The notes under the pieces were generated by a model that saw only the letters and a list, made by a program, of their open reading frames with translations, had not been told where the DNA came from and searched no databases. The translations under genes were made by a program, and so were the position numbers. A stretch of 29,975 nt of DNA from a virus. The stretch lies in the IMG/VR virus record IMGVR_UViG_3300000405_000026, positions 1 through 29,975 of that record; one strand, written 5' to 3'. This document shows, one piece after another, positions 6,546 to 14,098 of this stretch. Position 1 is the stretch's first letter. Every line of letters begins with the position of its first letter.

Positions 6546-7730
6546 TTAAGAGATTTTACACATTATTTTTTTCGTTCCTTTCAGCTTTTCAATCGTTTTG
6601 CCTGTGATTTTTGCAATTCGTTCAGCAAAAGCCATGTCCTTTTCCCGCTGGCAGTCGTCAACAAAGATAATCGCTTCCTTTTTGAAAGACTCAATTATTT
6701 CGTCAGGCATTTTGTATCGGCCTCCGTCAACGCCATACGGCCCGTCTATCACTACAACATCTGAAAGTGCTATGTGCTGCTTGTCGTATCGGTTAAGCGA
6801 ATACCAGCCATGAATGGTCAGCGGCCTGAAATCGTTTAAGTCCGTCTTGAATTTTAGGTCGTGCTCGAATGAAACCAAATCACCCGAAAATTCATGCAGG
6901 TAGGGTGTTGATCGGCCACTGCCAAATTCAACAACAATACTTTTTGGTTCAATCACACTGGCAATTGCTTTGATATGGCCCCATTCAATCGAAGCATCGC
7001 CGAAATGATATTGGGGCTTTTTGTAAATATAATCTGTAACCCAACAGGCCGAACCAATTGAATTAATGATTTTGGTTTGTTCAGAATCATCCTTTGCGAC
7101 CGTTTTCCAAATAGCTGAATCTTGACTGCCTGGCTGTTCTTTGACAAATCCATGCGCGCGTTGCAGACAAATCAGCGGGATATTATGTTTATGTGCGTAA
7201 AAGCACAGGGAAGGGTCGGTTGCGTTTACAAAAGCAAACTGGTTTAATTGCGGCGCGTTTTTCACGCATGTAGCAATTGCGCCGGTGCCCAACATGTCAA
7301 CATAACCGGTCTCCCGCTTTTCGTGATAGCAGTAGAAAATTAACCTTCCATTGTCGTTGTAATAGCTTTCTATTGGATATTTCGCGTACCTACTACCATG
7401 CAACCCTACGATTGAATCCGGGTGCAAATAGGCCATATCTGCCATGTAGCCGATATACCCTTTATCTGCAATCAAATCGTCGTCAATCGTAATATAAACT
7501 CCCGATTTTTGCTTCTCAACATTGGCAAATTTACCAGCGGCCCCAGTATCCTCAGCTGGGATCAAGGCATTAATATTGAGCTTGATTTCATTTAGCCAAG
7601 CATAGGGCATCACGTCATTGAAGCAAATATTCACCACATCTGGCAAGGTATTTTGCTTTTCGATTGACTCGAGACAAGCCCTTAAAAAAGGCTCCCGCGC
7701 TTTGTGCGTGGCTATGTTCAGGCTTATCAT
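6546..7730 (-). CDS. Glycosyltransferase fused to a methyltransferase-like domain
   Basis: I place the start at 7730, where the ATG overlaps the upstream TGA as ATGA; a longer form from 7799 would overlap that gene by 73 bases. The 394-aa product begins with a GT-A-like domain (MISLNIATHKAREPFLRACLESI; acidic DDD at 83-85 as the metal-binding DxD-type motif; about 1-200). From about 245 follows a Rossmann-type domain with VVEFGSGRST (266-275), VVVIDGPYG (325-333) and IIFVDDC (354-360), as in class I SAM-dependent methyltransferases. It probably modifies a glycan or a protein-linked sugar. Its neighbours are another glycosyltransferase and virion genes, so the target may be the virion or the host surface. 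Acceptor and donor cannot be read from sequence. Confidence 0.75.
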   Translation of the reverse strand: MISLNIATHKAREPFLRACLESIEKQNTLPDVVNICFNDVMPYAWLNEIKLNINALIPAEDTGAAGKFANVEKQKSGVYITIDDDLIADKGYIGYMADMAYLHPDSIVGLHGSRYAKYPIESYYNDNGRLIFYCYHEKRETGYVDMLGTGAIATCVKNAPQLNQFAFVNATDPSLCFYAHKHNIPLICLQRAHGFVKEQPGSQDSAIWKTVAKDDSEQTKIINSIGSACWVTDYIYKKPQYHFGDASIEWGHIKAIASVIEPKSIVVEFGSGRSTPYLHEFSGDLVSFEHDLKFKTDLNDFRPLTIHGWYSLNRYDKQHIALSDVVVIDGPYGVDGGRYKMPDEIIESFKKEAIIFVDDCQREKDMAFAERIAKITGKTIEKLKGTKKIMCKIS

Positions 7731-8602
7731 CCGTTGACGTGTTTGGTTTTTGAAAGTGCGTGAATTTTCCCAATTTGCGGGAACTTCGTGCGGCGGCAAA
7801 TGTCGCTTATCAGCCTATCGTACCAATCTCGGTATCGGCCCCTAACGAGCGGTTGACTCTTTCCGCTTGCAGATCCAGCGCCGTACATTGATAAAATGCA
7901 GTACTTTTCTTGAATCTCCATCAAAGTGTCAGGGTAAAGCTTATGCCCAAAAAACACGACTGGCAGACCGCAATCAGGGTCATGGTTAATTTGCGCACAA
8001 CTCCCGGCAAACACCAATTCATCGGGAACAGTGCCGCCCCAATGGTTCATAAGGTCAGCCATAGGAAACTCAAAATTCTGCAAAAGCCGCTGGTAAAATT
8101 CATCAAGTTCTTTTCCCTTATTGAAAATAGCAAAACTGCTTTGGATGCTGGAGTACTTTTGATCTTCTGAAAGACTGAAATACTCCCAAATTTTTTCATT
8201 GGTTGCCCACCAGGCGTAGTTAATTTCGTCATTCACACCGCCTCTCCCAACCACTTCAGTTGCATAGAATTTATCGATTTCAAACAGCTTGGAAATATCC
8301 TTTATGCAAAGACCGTCAACATCGAAATAAATGTTTTGGTCATAGGGCAAATATTTGATAAGATTGATTTTGGCTTTGCCGGGGTCTATTTTGTTTTTGG
8401 TAAAGTAATCCTCTTTCTCAAGCTCAATAACCTTGTCGAACAGGCCCTTATATTGCTCGGTTAAATAACCCAAATGACCGTCTCCAATGATAGAAATCAA
8501 AACGTCAGGGTTGTAGTAGCGAATACTCAACGCCATTTGTCCAGCGAAAAATACGTATTCGCGTGAACCAAAAGCCAATAATATGACGCCCTTACTTTTC
8601 AA
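7727..8602 (-). CDS. GT-A-fold glycosyltransferase (GT8-like)
   Basis: This 291-aa protein (KGVILLAFGSREYVFFAGQMALSIRYY...) opens with the nucleotide-sugar-binding strand and helix of GT-A enzymes. It has DQNIYFDVDGLCIKDI (88-103), where D94-V-D96 is the DxD motif coordinating Mn and the sugar nucleotide. A later segment HWGGTVPDELVF (about 187-198) is like the acceptor-side loop of GT8/glycogenin-like enzymes. The start is a TTG at 8602, because an in-frame stop lies a few codons upstream and no ATG is available; it overlaps the preceding gene by 11 bases. It couples by ATGA to the following glycosyltransferase-methyltransferase gene. Substrate unknown. Confidence 0.75.
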   Translation of the reverse strand: MKSKGVILLAFGSREYVFFAGQMALSIRYYNPDVLISIIGDGHLGYLTEQYKGLFDKVIELEKEDYFTKNKIDPGKAKINLIKYLPYDQNIYFDVDGLCIKDISKLFEIDKFYATEVVGRGGVNDEINYAWWATNEKIWEYFSLSEDQKYSSIQSSFAIFNKGKELDEFYQRLLQNFEFPMADLMNHWGGTVPDELVFAGSCAQINHDPDCGLPVVFFGHKLYPDTLMEIQEKYCILSMYGAGSASGKSQPLVRGRYRDWYDRLISDICRRTKFPQIGKIHALSKTKHVNG

Positions 8603-8897
8603 CTGCTTCTTTTTTAGTGAGTGATTCAGGTGTCATTGATAAGAAAGTGTCGTGCTCACACCATACCATACGGAGTGATAAATATGGTAGATGCACCAAA
8701 AAAACACTACCACTTTGGAGGTAAACAACTGATCTTTCGGGATGATTTTCGTACGGTTCAATTCGATCAATCGATTCTACTAAAAACGATACCGGCTGTT
8801 TCCATTCTCTTAACTCGACAATTGCTTTGCCAAACGTTTCGATTTGTTCTTGAACAAGACCTTCATTCGAGTGAAAACATTCTACCTCTAAAATCAT
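8592..8897 (-). CDS. Hypothetical protein, first gene of the glycosylation cluster
   Basis: This 101-aa protein (MILEVECFHSNEGLVQEQIETFGKAIVELREW...) has a mixed alpha/beta pattern and no membrane segment or known motif. It lies just past the terminator of the preceding structural gene and overlaps the glycosyltransferase by 11 bases, so it probably heads a three- or four-gene unit with it. An opposite-strand frame covers the same bases, but packing and strand continuity favour this one. No promoter consensus is obvious upstream, so expression may depend on read-through of the terminator. Confidence 0.55.
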   Translation of the reverse strand: MILEVECFHSNEGLVQEQIETFGKAIVELREWKQPVSFLVESIDRIEPYENHPERSVVYLQSGSVFLVHLPYLSLRMVWCEHDTFLSMTPESLTKKEAVEK

Positions 8898-8908
8898 AAA
8901 CTTGAATT

Positions 8909-8934
8909 AAAAAAAGGCCCATATTTCAGGGCCT
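8909..8934 (-). terminator. Strong rho-independent terminator after the structural gene at 9463-8942
   Basis: Read on the minus strand, AGGCCC-TGAAATAT-GGGCCT forms a perfect 6-bp GC-rich stem with an 8-base loop and is followed at once by a T-tract of at least six. It begins 8 bases after the stop at 8942 and separates the tail block from the glycosylation/portal block. Confidence 0.85.
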
Positions 8935-8941
8935 CTTAGGG

Positions 8942-9463
8942 TTAAAAAATGTTTGCAGGTGCAGCAAAAATACTTGGGTCGTCAATATTTCTCCATGAAC
9001 CAAGCATAGAAAAATGCTGAGAATCTGTCCTATCATCTGCCACCAAACGGCTTCCAGAAACCGAAATTGAATCGGTTACGAAAGTCACGCGGTCTGCATC
9101 GCATTCGTACAACAATGCTCCAGCGATCGAAGTTCGACGCTTCAGTGAGTTGTAAAATGCAACATTCGCTTCAATTACATTTTGATCCATCAAGGTAAAT
9201 GTGCGGTCATAGGTAATTGTCGGGTCAACTTTGCAAGAAATGTAAGATGTTCGGGTTACTCCACTTGCTTCTGGAAGTCCGATTTTCACATCTTTGGCGC
9301 GTATTGCTTCACCAAGGTTGATCATTTCCTGAATTTCTACACCGTCCGAAGGATTTACGGGCAGGTAGTTCGGAAAAAACACAATGGCTGAAATACCGCC
9401 GCCGAAACTTTCCTCGCATAAGTTTTCACTATACGGATCAAGTGCTGTTTGGCAATAACTCAT
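8942..9463 (-). CDS. Virion structural protein, candidate major tail (tube) protein
   Basis: This 173-aa protein (MSYCQTALDPYSENLCEESFGGGISAIVFFPNYLPV...) is rich in strands: EIQEMINLGEAIRAKDVKIGLPE, then SYISCKVDPTITYDRTFTLMD, then RVTFVTDSISVSGSRLV. It has no enzyme motif. Size, beta-rich character, its place at the end of the tail block and the strong terminator behind it fit a highly made tail-tube or other repeated virion subunit. Against this, major tail proteins usually lie upstream of the tape measure gene, whereas this one is downstream. A minor tail or decoration protein is the alternative. The start follows an A-rich leader (CTCAAACAAAATG). Confidence 0.45.
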   Translation of the reverse strand: MSYCQTALDPYSENLCEESFGGGISAIVFFPNYLPVNPSDGVEIQEMINLGEAIRAKDVKIGLPEASGVTRTSYISCKVDPTITYDRTFTLMDQNVIEANVAFYNSLKRRTSIAGALLYECDADRVTFVTDSISVSGSRLVADDRTDSQHFSMLGSWRNIDDPSIFAAPANIF

Positions 9464-9483
9464 TTTGTTTGAGTATAAAAATT

Positions 9484-9504
9484 GTTGGCAAATCGGATGC
9501 CAGC
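9484..9504 (-). other. Hairpin in the leader of the 9463-8942 gene
   Basis: GTTGGCA (9484-9490) and TGCCAGC (9498-9504) pair over 7 bp (one wobble) around a 7-base loop. It lies in the 89-base gap between two tail genes, 21 bases upstream of the ATG at 9463. No T-tract follows on the minus strand within the usual distance. A processing site or message-stabilising hairpin is as likely as a terminator. Confidence 0.35.
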
Positions 9505-9552
9505 CGCCATATCGTGTGCGCTACGAATTTATGAAAAATTATTGAGAGAACA

Positions 9553-10281
9553 TTAAAATCTATACATGCGTATCCATGTCGGGTCTGCCCCTAAAAGAAC
9601 ACGAACCCATTTTGCTCCCTCATTCGTTGCAGTTGTTAAAGGGTCTCGAACAGTTGCGATGCCTGCCTCCATTGTAATCGCAGTAATTGTACCCGTAACA
9701 ACAAATTCAAAAGTGTAACCGATTTTTGCGGGTGATGGAAAAACAACCTCATGCGTTGCAATTGTGCCTGCGACTTCAAGATAAACAATTGACTGTCTCA
9801 CAACCGCCGCTGTTGTTGTGGCGCCCGTTACCGCTGCGACGTCAAGCACAATATTTTGCTCAAGGTCACGAGCGGAATAATCGAAAGCCTCTCCGTCCTC
9901 CCATAGCCGAAAATTAGCATCAAGCGTAGCGCCTCCAGCCCGTAACTCACCTTCAGCAGTCATTTCAACCGCGTTTGATGTTCCGTTTGCAGAAACACCA
10001 GCTGCACCAACTTTTAACCGTAAAACACCAGTGCTCCCATTATTTGAGTAGACGACTTTGTTTAGGTCTGGGGCACCGTCGAAACTGATAATGTCGTTTT
10101 CCCCTGCAACCGTTGCAAAGTTTATGTCTTGGCCTTGAAGCTTGAACAGGTTTTCTTTGCTTAGTTTCCGAAGAACGAACGCGCCAGCACCCACGGGCAC
10201 CGCAACCGCGTAAAACATGCCTTCATCCTTGGAAAAAGACTCGGTTAAATCTTGAATATCAACAAGTGTAAATTGGCTCAT
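9553..10281 (-). CDS. Tail fibre or tail-tip-associated structural protein
   Basis: This 242-aa, Ala/Val/Thr/Gly-rich protein has long runs of alternating residues (RLKVGAAGVSANGTSNAVEMTAEGELRAGG, in part). It has a beta-sandwich-like C-terminal half (AKIGYTFEFVVTGTITAITM ... WVRVLLGADPTWIRMYRF) typical of phage fibre and head-fibre tips. No enzyme motif is present. It is separated by 5 bases from the upstream baseplate-type gene and belongs to the tail operon. A role in host contact is inferred from composition and position only. Confidence 0.5.
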   Translation of the reverse strand: MSQFTLVDIQDLTESFSKDEGMFYAVAVPVGAGAFVLRKLSKENLFKLQGQDINFATVAGENDIISFDGAPDLNKVVYSNNGSTGVLRLKVGAAGVSANGTSNAVEMTAEGELRAGGATLDANFRLWEDGEAFDYSARDLEQNIVLDVAAVTGATTTAAVVRQSIVYLEVAGTIATHEVVFPSPAKIGYTFEFVVTGTITAITMEAGIATVRDPLTTATNEGAKWVRVLLGADPTWIRMYRF

Positions 10282-10286
10282 GGCTA

Positions 10287-11561
10287 TTATTTTACTTCAA
10301 TTACTGTGTCTGTTCCCGCCTTTATAGCGATGTTTGTTTTGCGTTCACCCAAAATTAACGGTGGTAAAAATACCTGACAATCGCCCCTATAAATGTGCTC
10401 GTTCAATTCTTCTTTATGAACAATGCTCAATTTCATTGGAGCAAGCCCGTAATCCTTATCTGCAAATTCAGGGGCTTCGGGTTCGTTAATCACAAAATAC
10501 TCTTCTGTTGGCTGTCCGTTCAGCTTAATTGCTACCGTATTTGATGCGGCCAGCCAATTTATAAAATCTCGTTTGTGAGCCGGTATCGCTTCGATGTAAA
10601 GCGAAAACACCCGCACCATGTTTGAATAATTCATGCGGTAACGGCCCTTTGAATCACGGGTTGCAAACTTGTCTATTTCTGGTTTTTGATCATTGACAAC
10701 AAATGCCTCAAAACGTCCATAAAGTTGCCCGTCATGAATATTAGAATTGTCGCATTGCCCTATGTAAATATGGCAAAAGTCAACAGGAATCACTTCAAAT
10801 GCCTCGCTGATAAATGGCGCTTCACAATCTCGGTAAAGCACCAATCTAAAACACCCTAAGTCCACCGCCTCATCAACCGCTTGATAATTCACATTGAAAA
10901 AAGGTGGTGCAAAATCAAAGCTTGGGGTTCCCGCTGCGATAGTGGTGCCGTGAACATCGGTTACAACAATGTCAGGTATTTCAATTCTGCTCAAAATTAC
11001 CTCACCAATGTGTGGTCTTGTACTCTCATTGGGAATCCAGTCTGATTGAAAAATCTTAATAGTTTCACCGGGCAACGCCCGAACATAAAAACTATGCAGA
11101 CCGGTTATCGCAGAAAATGAAATCAACTCTTCAAATCCAAGCACGTTTAAAACAGAACCAGCGATACCATTTGTTGAATTGACAAAAACTCTGATTTGCA
11201 ATAGGTAGTAATCACCAGCTACAATTGCAACATTGCTTTGTTCGATTGAGCTAGCGTTAAACTTCATTAAGGCGCCGTTAGCGTCAAATTCTACCCAAAA
11301 ACCAGGAAAGTCAGAAGGCCCGACAAGCCAATTAGCCTGTACAAATTCTGTCCCGTCAGTAAAAGCTGGATTCAAAATAGTATTTTCAACGCCCAAGCAA
11401 GGAGGTAAAATAAATTGAAAATTGATAATGTCGTTTGGAAATACCTTTTGGCTGAAAATCTCAGGGGGGCAACAACTTGGCAAAACAGGAATAGCAAATA
11501 CACCGTCGCCGTCCGTCGTAGTAGGTAAAAACTCAATCGGCTGCATTCTTACCGGTGTCAT
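10287..11561 (-). CDS. Tail/baseplate structural protein with carbohydrate-binding-like region
   Basis: The 424-aa product is beta-rich. It carries a segment starting NTILNPAFTDGTEFVQANWL (from about 60) and continuing with YYLLQIRVFVNS and HSFYVRALPGE, a pattern typical of jelly-roll carbohydrate-binding modules. The C-terminal half (about 230-400) contains several cysteines and a globular part ending with KLSIVHKEELNEHIYRG. The start overlaps the stop of the 672-aa gene as ATGA (11558-11561), a sign of coupled synthesis in stoichiometric amounts. It is probably part of the tail tip or a receptor-binding apparatus. Exact family not recognised. Confidence 0.55.
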   Translation of the reverse strand: MTPVRMQPIEFLPTTTDGDGVFAIPVLPSCCPPEIFSQKVFPNDIINFQFILPPCLGVENTILNPAFTDGTEFVQANWLVGPSDFPGFWVEFDANGALMKFNASSIEQSNVAIVAGDYYLLQIRVFVNSTNGIAGSVLNVLGFEELISFSAITGLHSFYVRALPGETIKIFQSDWIPNESTRPHIGEVILSRIEIPDIVVTDVHGTTIAAGTPSFDFAPPFFNVNYQAVDEAVDLGCFRLVLYRDCEAPFISEAFEVIPVDFCHIYIGQCDNSNIHDGQLYGRFEAFVVNDQKPEIDKFATRDSKGRYRMNYSNMVRVFSLYIEAIPAHKRDFINWLAASNTVAIKLNGQPTEEYFVINEPEAPEFADKDYGLAPMKLSIVHKEELNEHIYRGDCQVFLPPLILGERKTNIAIKAGTDTVIEVK

Positions 11562-13576
11562 ATATTCTGTTGCTTTCGATTGTAAAGTAACTCAATTTCT
11601 GTTTCTCCCGTTTCAAAGTTACGGCTTATTCTTTTTCCGTATGCAATTCGCGGGTCATTGTTTCCGGTGTCAAGATTGAATTGAACCACTGGATTGACGC
11701 GAACAGCTTCCCATTCACTTTCTTCAATGCCTAATTTTACAGCGGAGTATATGTTTACAAAAGCTGAATTAGGGTCGAAGGTTTGCCAGTCACCGCCTGA
11801 AGTTGGCGTTTCAATTGTTCCAAATCTGCCACCTTGAAAATTTAAGCCTAAGATTTGTGGTGATTCGTCAAAAATAACACCATTGCTTACGCTACCAAAA
11901 AATTTTGCTTCAACTTCAATTGTTTCTCCTACTACTAGAAATATACTTTTTTCGGCATACAAGGTAAATTTATAACCTAATTCAGGCGGGATTTGAAACG
12001 TTTGACTAACTGAAATAAGCTGAGTGAGCGGGTTGCCGTTAATTTCCTGCGTCAAGGCAATAAAAACAGGTTGTTCAAATGTTCCATCTCCAATAGCAAA
12101 ACGAAACTTATCAAGCCTTATAGAATAACGTAACACGTTTAAATTAAGCGCGGTTGTTTCACAAATAACAGACGCAAAAAAGCGGTAAATTCCAGAATAA
12201 GGGGCGGTATATTTGAATGTTGCAGGGTCGTAGGCATTGTCCTCATCAAAATTTGGTGGCGTTGAATCATCATCATAAGGCCACGGGGCTTCGTCGCGGA
12301 TAACCGTTGAAGACGGAAATTGTGGAACAAGACTTAAAAACGATTGGTTGGGTAAAGAAATGGTTTGTTCGGCTTGAAAATCGGTATCGAGTATGCCAGA
12401 ATTGAGAATTAAATCACCGTAAAGGCTGAATCTTTGCGCGACATTCGAGTTCAATAGTTGCTCGTTATACAGGAATCTATCAAGGTAATATAAGCCCCGG
12501 ACCGCTTGCGATGTTGCTAAATCATATTGAACAAATACCATGTCGTCGTCGTATTCATCGCTACCATTCATCACAATGTCCTGAATCACATTCGTATCAA
12601 TCACGTAGCTGCTCACCAAATCGAGTTCATTTGACCCGCCGTTTATGCCGCTGATGGTGTATGTTTCTTCTGAAAACCCAAAAAATTGGAAGTACGGCAA
12701 GCCAAAAGCTGTATCGTAATCCCGGATAAATTCTGTTGAACCAAGACGCACCGTCGAATACATTTGGTCAAAATCAAGCGATCGTTTAAGGTCAGCAACA
12801 TTCTGAATTTGAATCACGTTTTCCGACTGGAATAGATAGGCCGCTGTTTCAAGTCTCAAAATTGGATTTGTGAGCGGATCCGTTATTATCAAATAAAGGT
12901 TGTATTTTTTCCAAGCATTATCGAAGAGTCTTTGCAGGCTTGCCAAGGTGTTTTGCGGCGAAGATGGTGTTCGTAAATTTAAGCCGGTAGCAATTGCTAT
13001 CCGTTCATTTCCGGGCAATTCATCGTACCATGTTGATTCGAATCCAACCGTATTATCCGACAAATAAGCAATGACCATTGAAAAAACGTCTTTTAAATCA
13101 AAGGCTTTACGGGTGTCGGCTAGGTAAACGCCTGAATTGACATTGAAAACAGCCAATTCAATCGGTAAAATCTTCGGCATATCTTCGCCGGAAATCGTTT
13201 TTTCTGCGCCACAATAAACCTCAGATTTAAGGTTGTTGAATACGCGGCTTTGATAGGTTGCGTCGTTAATGTCGCAAAGAACCGTGAACTTGTTCAAATT
13301 CCACTCACAGTCAACCATGCGAATAATGCAATTACCGACAAGCTTGTTTTCATTAAATCGGTCGTCTCGAATTTGAAGGGTAACGAATGAGTTAAGATTT
13401 TCTTGGTATTTCGCCTCAAGAGCATCGCGGCCATTGCCAACAAAAGTCAATTGAATAGGGTAATCAAATCTTAAAATTCTCTTCTCGCTGTCTAAAAATA
13501 GCTCTTCGGTGAAGTCTTGAAACCCGTCCGGTTCGTCAATCAGGGCACCATCTATGTAGAAATTGAATCCCGGCAT
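11558..13576 (-). CDS. Large tail-tip / baseplate protein
   Basis: The 672-aa protein starts MPGFNFYIDGALIDEPDGFQ and is beta-rich throughout. The N-terminal 250 residues look like a baseplate-hub or distal-tail type fold, with LQIRDDRFNENKLVGNCIIRMVDCEW and a later KKYNLYLIITDPLTNPILRLE. Near residues 450-490 it has TFKYTAPYSGIYRFFASVICE, a C1q/TNF-like trimeric module of the kind used at fibre tips. It is the first gene after the tape measure block apart from the 97-aa protein, the usual place for tail-tip hub proteins in siphoviruses. Its start lies 24 bases after the structured element described for this leader. The hub assignment is by position and fold impression. Confidence 0.6.
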   Translation of the reverse strand: MPGFNFYIDGALIDEPDGFQDFTEELFLDSEKRILRFDYPIQLTFVGNGRDALEAKYQENLNSFVTLQIRDDRFNENKLVGNCIIRMVDCEWNLNKFTVLCDINDATYQSRVFNNLKSEVYCGAEKTISGEDMPKILPIELAVFNVNSGVYLADTRKAFDLKDVFSMVIAYLSDNTVGFESTWYDELPGNERIAIATGLNLRTPSSPQNTLASLQRLFDNAWKKYNLYLIITDPLTNPILRLETAAYLFQSENVIQIQNVADLKRSLDFDQMYSTVRLGSTEFIRDYDTAFGLPYFQFFGFSEETYTISGINGGSNELDLVSSYVIDTNVIQDIVMNGSDEYDDDMVFVQYDLATSQAVRGLYYLDRFLYNEQLLNSNVAQRFSLYGDLILNSGILDTDFQAEQTISLPNQSFLSLVPQFPSSTVIRDEAPWPYDDDSTPPNFDEDNAYDPATFKYTAPYSGIYRFFASVICETTALNLNVLRYSIRLDKFRFAIGDGTFEQPVFIALTQEINGNPLTQLISVSQTFQIPPELGYKFTLYAEKSIFLVVGETIEVEAKFFGSVSNGVIFDESPQILGLNFQGGRFGTIETPTSGGDWQTFDPNSAFVNIYSAVKLGIEESEWEAVRVNPVVQFNLDTGNNDPRIAYGKRISRNFETGETEIELLYNRKQQNI

Positions 13577-13591
13577 AGTGCGAAAGTAAAC

Positions 13592-13628
13592 AAAAAAGCC
13601 CTAAGATTGGTTAAAAAATGGGGGGCTT
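13592..13628 (-). terminator. Terminator-like hairpin just upstream of the tail-tip gene
   Basis: On the minus strand AAGCCC (13628-13623) pairs with GGGCTT (13601-13596), followed by a T6 run. The loop of 21 bases is long. It lies 16 bases before the ATG at 13576, so it would act as an attenuator rather than an operon end. The same bases take part in the pseudoknot-like element beside it, so the two folds exclude each other. Confidence 0.35.
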
Positions 13629-13770
13629 AGATGTCCAGTTATTCCCCGTCTTGGGACATTCCACGGTACTTGTATTTTATTACAAGTTTCCACCATTTCA
13701 GGTTTCTTGAGCCGTTTAAAAAAATGACGGGCTAGATGTTCTCGTGTCAGCCCCCCTAGAGAACCCACGG
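13613..13770 (-). repeat. Tandem pair of pseudoknot-like structured elements in the tail operon leader
   Basis: Two copies about 105 bases apart (13613-13666 and 13718-13770, plus coordinates) share TTAAAAAATG at one end, a central TAGATGT and CCACGG at the other end. In each copy two stems cross. In copy 1 GGGG (13620-13625) pairs with CCCC (13644-13647) and ATGTCC (13631-13636) with GGACAT (13654-13659). In copy 2 GGGCT (13729-13733) pairs with AGCCC (13749-13753) and GTTCTC (13738-13743) with GAGAAC (13759-13764). The arms differ between copies while staying complementary. A perfect 7-bp hairpin (13668-13687) lies between them. A 57-codon minus frame (13774-13601) also spans the region, but shared blocks fall in different codon positions in the two copies, favouring RNA or DNA structure over protein. 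Confidence 0.5.
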
Positions 13771-13783
13771 ACATTTAATGTTT

Positions 13784-14077
13784 TTATTCCCCTACTGGAA
13801 TCTCACCACTGGGAAACCTTGGCTTTAAAGTGTTGTTTATCTCTGCCAAACCTTCCATTTCAGCCAGTAGCGCATCAATAAAAGCTAAATTTGGGGCATC
13901 CTTTTCAATTTCAATTAGTGCTAATTTATGCAGTTGGTGCATTTTATTTGCAAAAATAGGCGTATTCGTTGCTGACTGAATGGCTTGCATAAAATCAAAA
14001 GCCGCATTCGTTATTTTAAAAAATGTCCGTAGTTTTTCGACTGTCTTATTCATGCCCAAATTTAAGGATTCAAGCAT
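13784..14077 (-). CDS. Hypothetical helical protein between tape measure and tail-tip genes
   Basis: This 97-aa, almost entirely helical protein (MLESLNLGMNKTVEKLRTFFKITNAAFDFMQAIQS...) has a long amphipathic stretch in the middle (MHQLHKLALIEIEKDAPNLAFIDALLAEMEGLAEINN). It starts 21 bases after the tape measure stop; a second ATG at 14053 is a possible alternative start. It may be a tail assembly factor by position, but no family is recognised. The 207-base gap behind it holds the structured element and is the longest non-coding stretch within the tail block. Confidence 0.55.
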   Translation of the reverse strand: MLESLNLGMNKTVEKLRTFFKITNAAFDFMQAIQSATNTPIFANKMHQLHKLALIEIEKDAPNLAFIDALLAEMEGLAEINNTLKPRFPSGEIPVGE

Positions 14078-14098
14078 AGACTAAAAACCCAATAAATG

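Noticed and set aside
7727-7799. Extended N-terminus for the glycosyltransferase-methyltransferase fusion
   Set aside because: It would overlap the upstream gene by 73 bases, while the ATG at 7730 gives a clean ATGA overlap and begins exactly at the first strand of the GT domain.
8621-8899. Plus-strand frame opposite the 8897-8592 gene
   Set aside because: Strand continuity, the 11-base overlap with the glycosyltransferase and the terminator position favour the minus-strand gene.
13613-13770. Hammerhead, pistol or other known ribozyme or preQ1/SAM-type riboswitch
   Set aside because: The crossing stems are present, but the conserved cores I know (CTGATGA...GAAA for hammerhead, the pistol hairpin and loop, preQ1 and SAM-II core bases) do not match on either strand.
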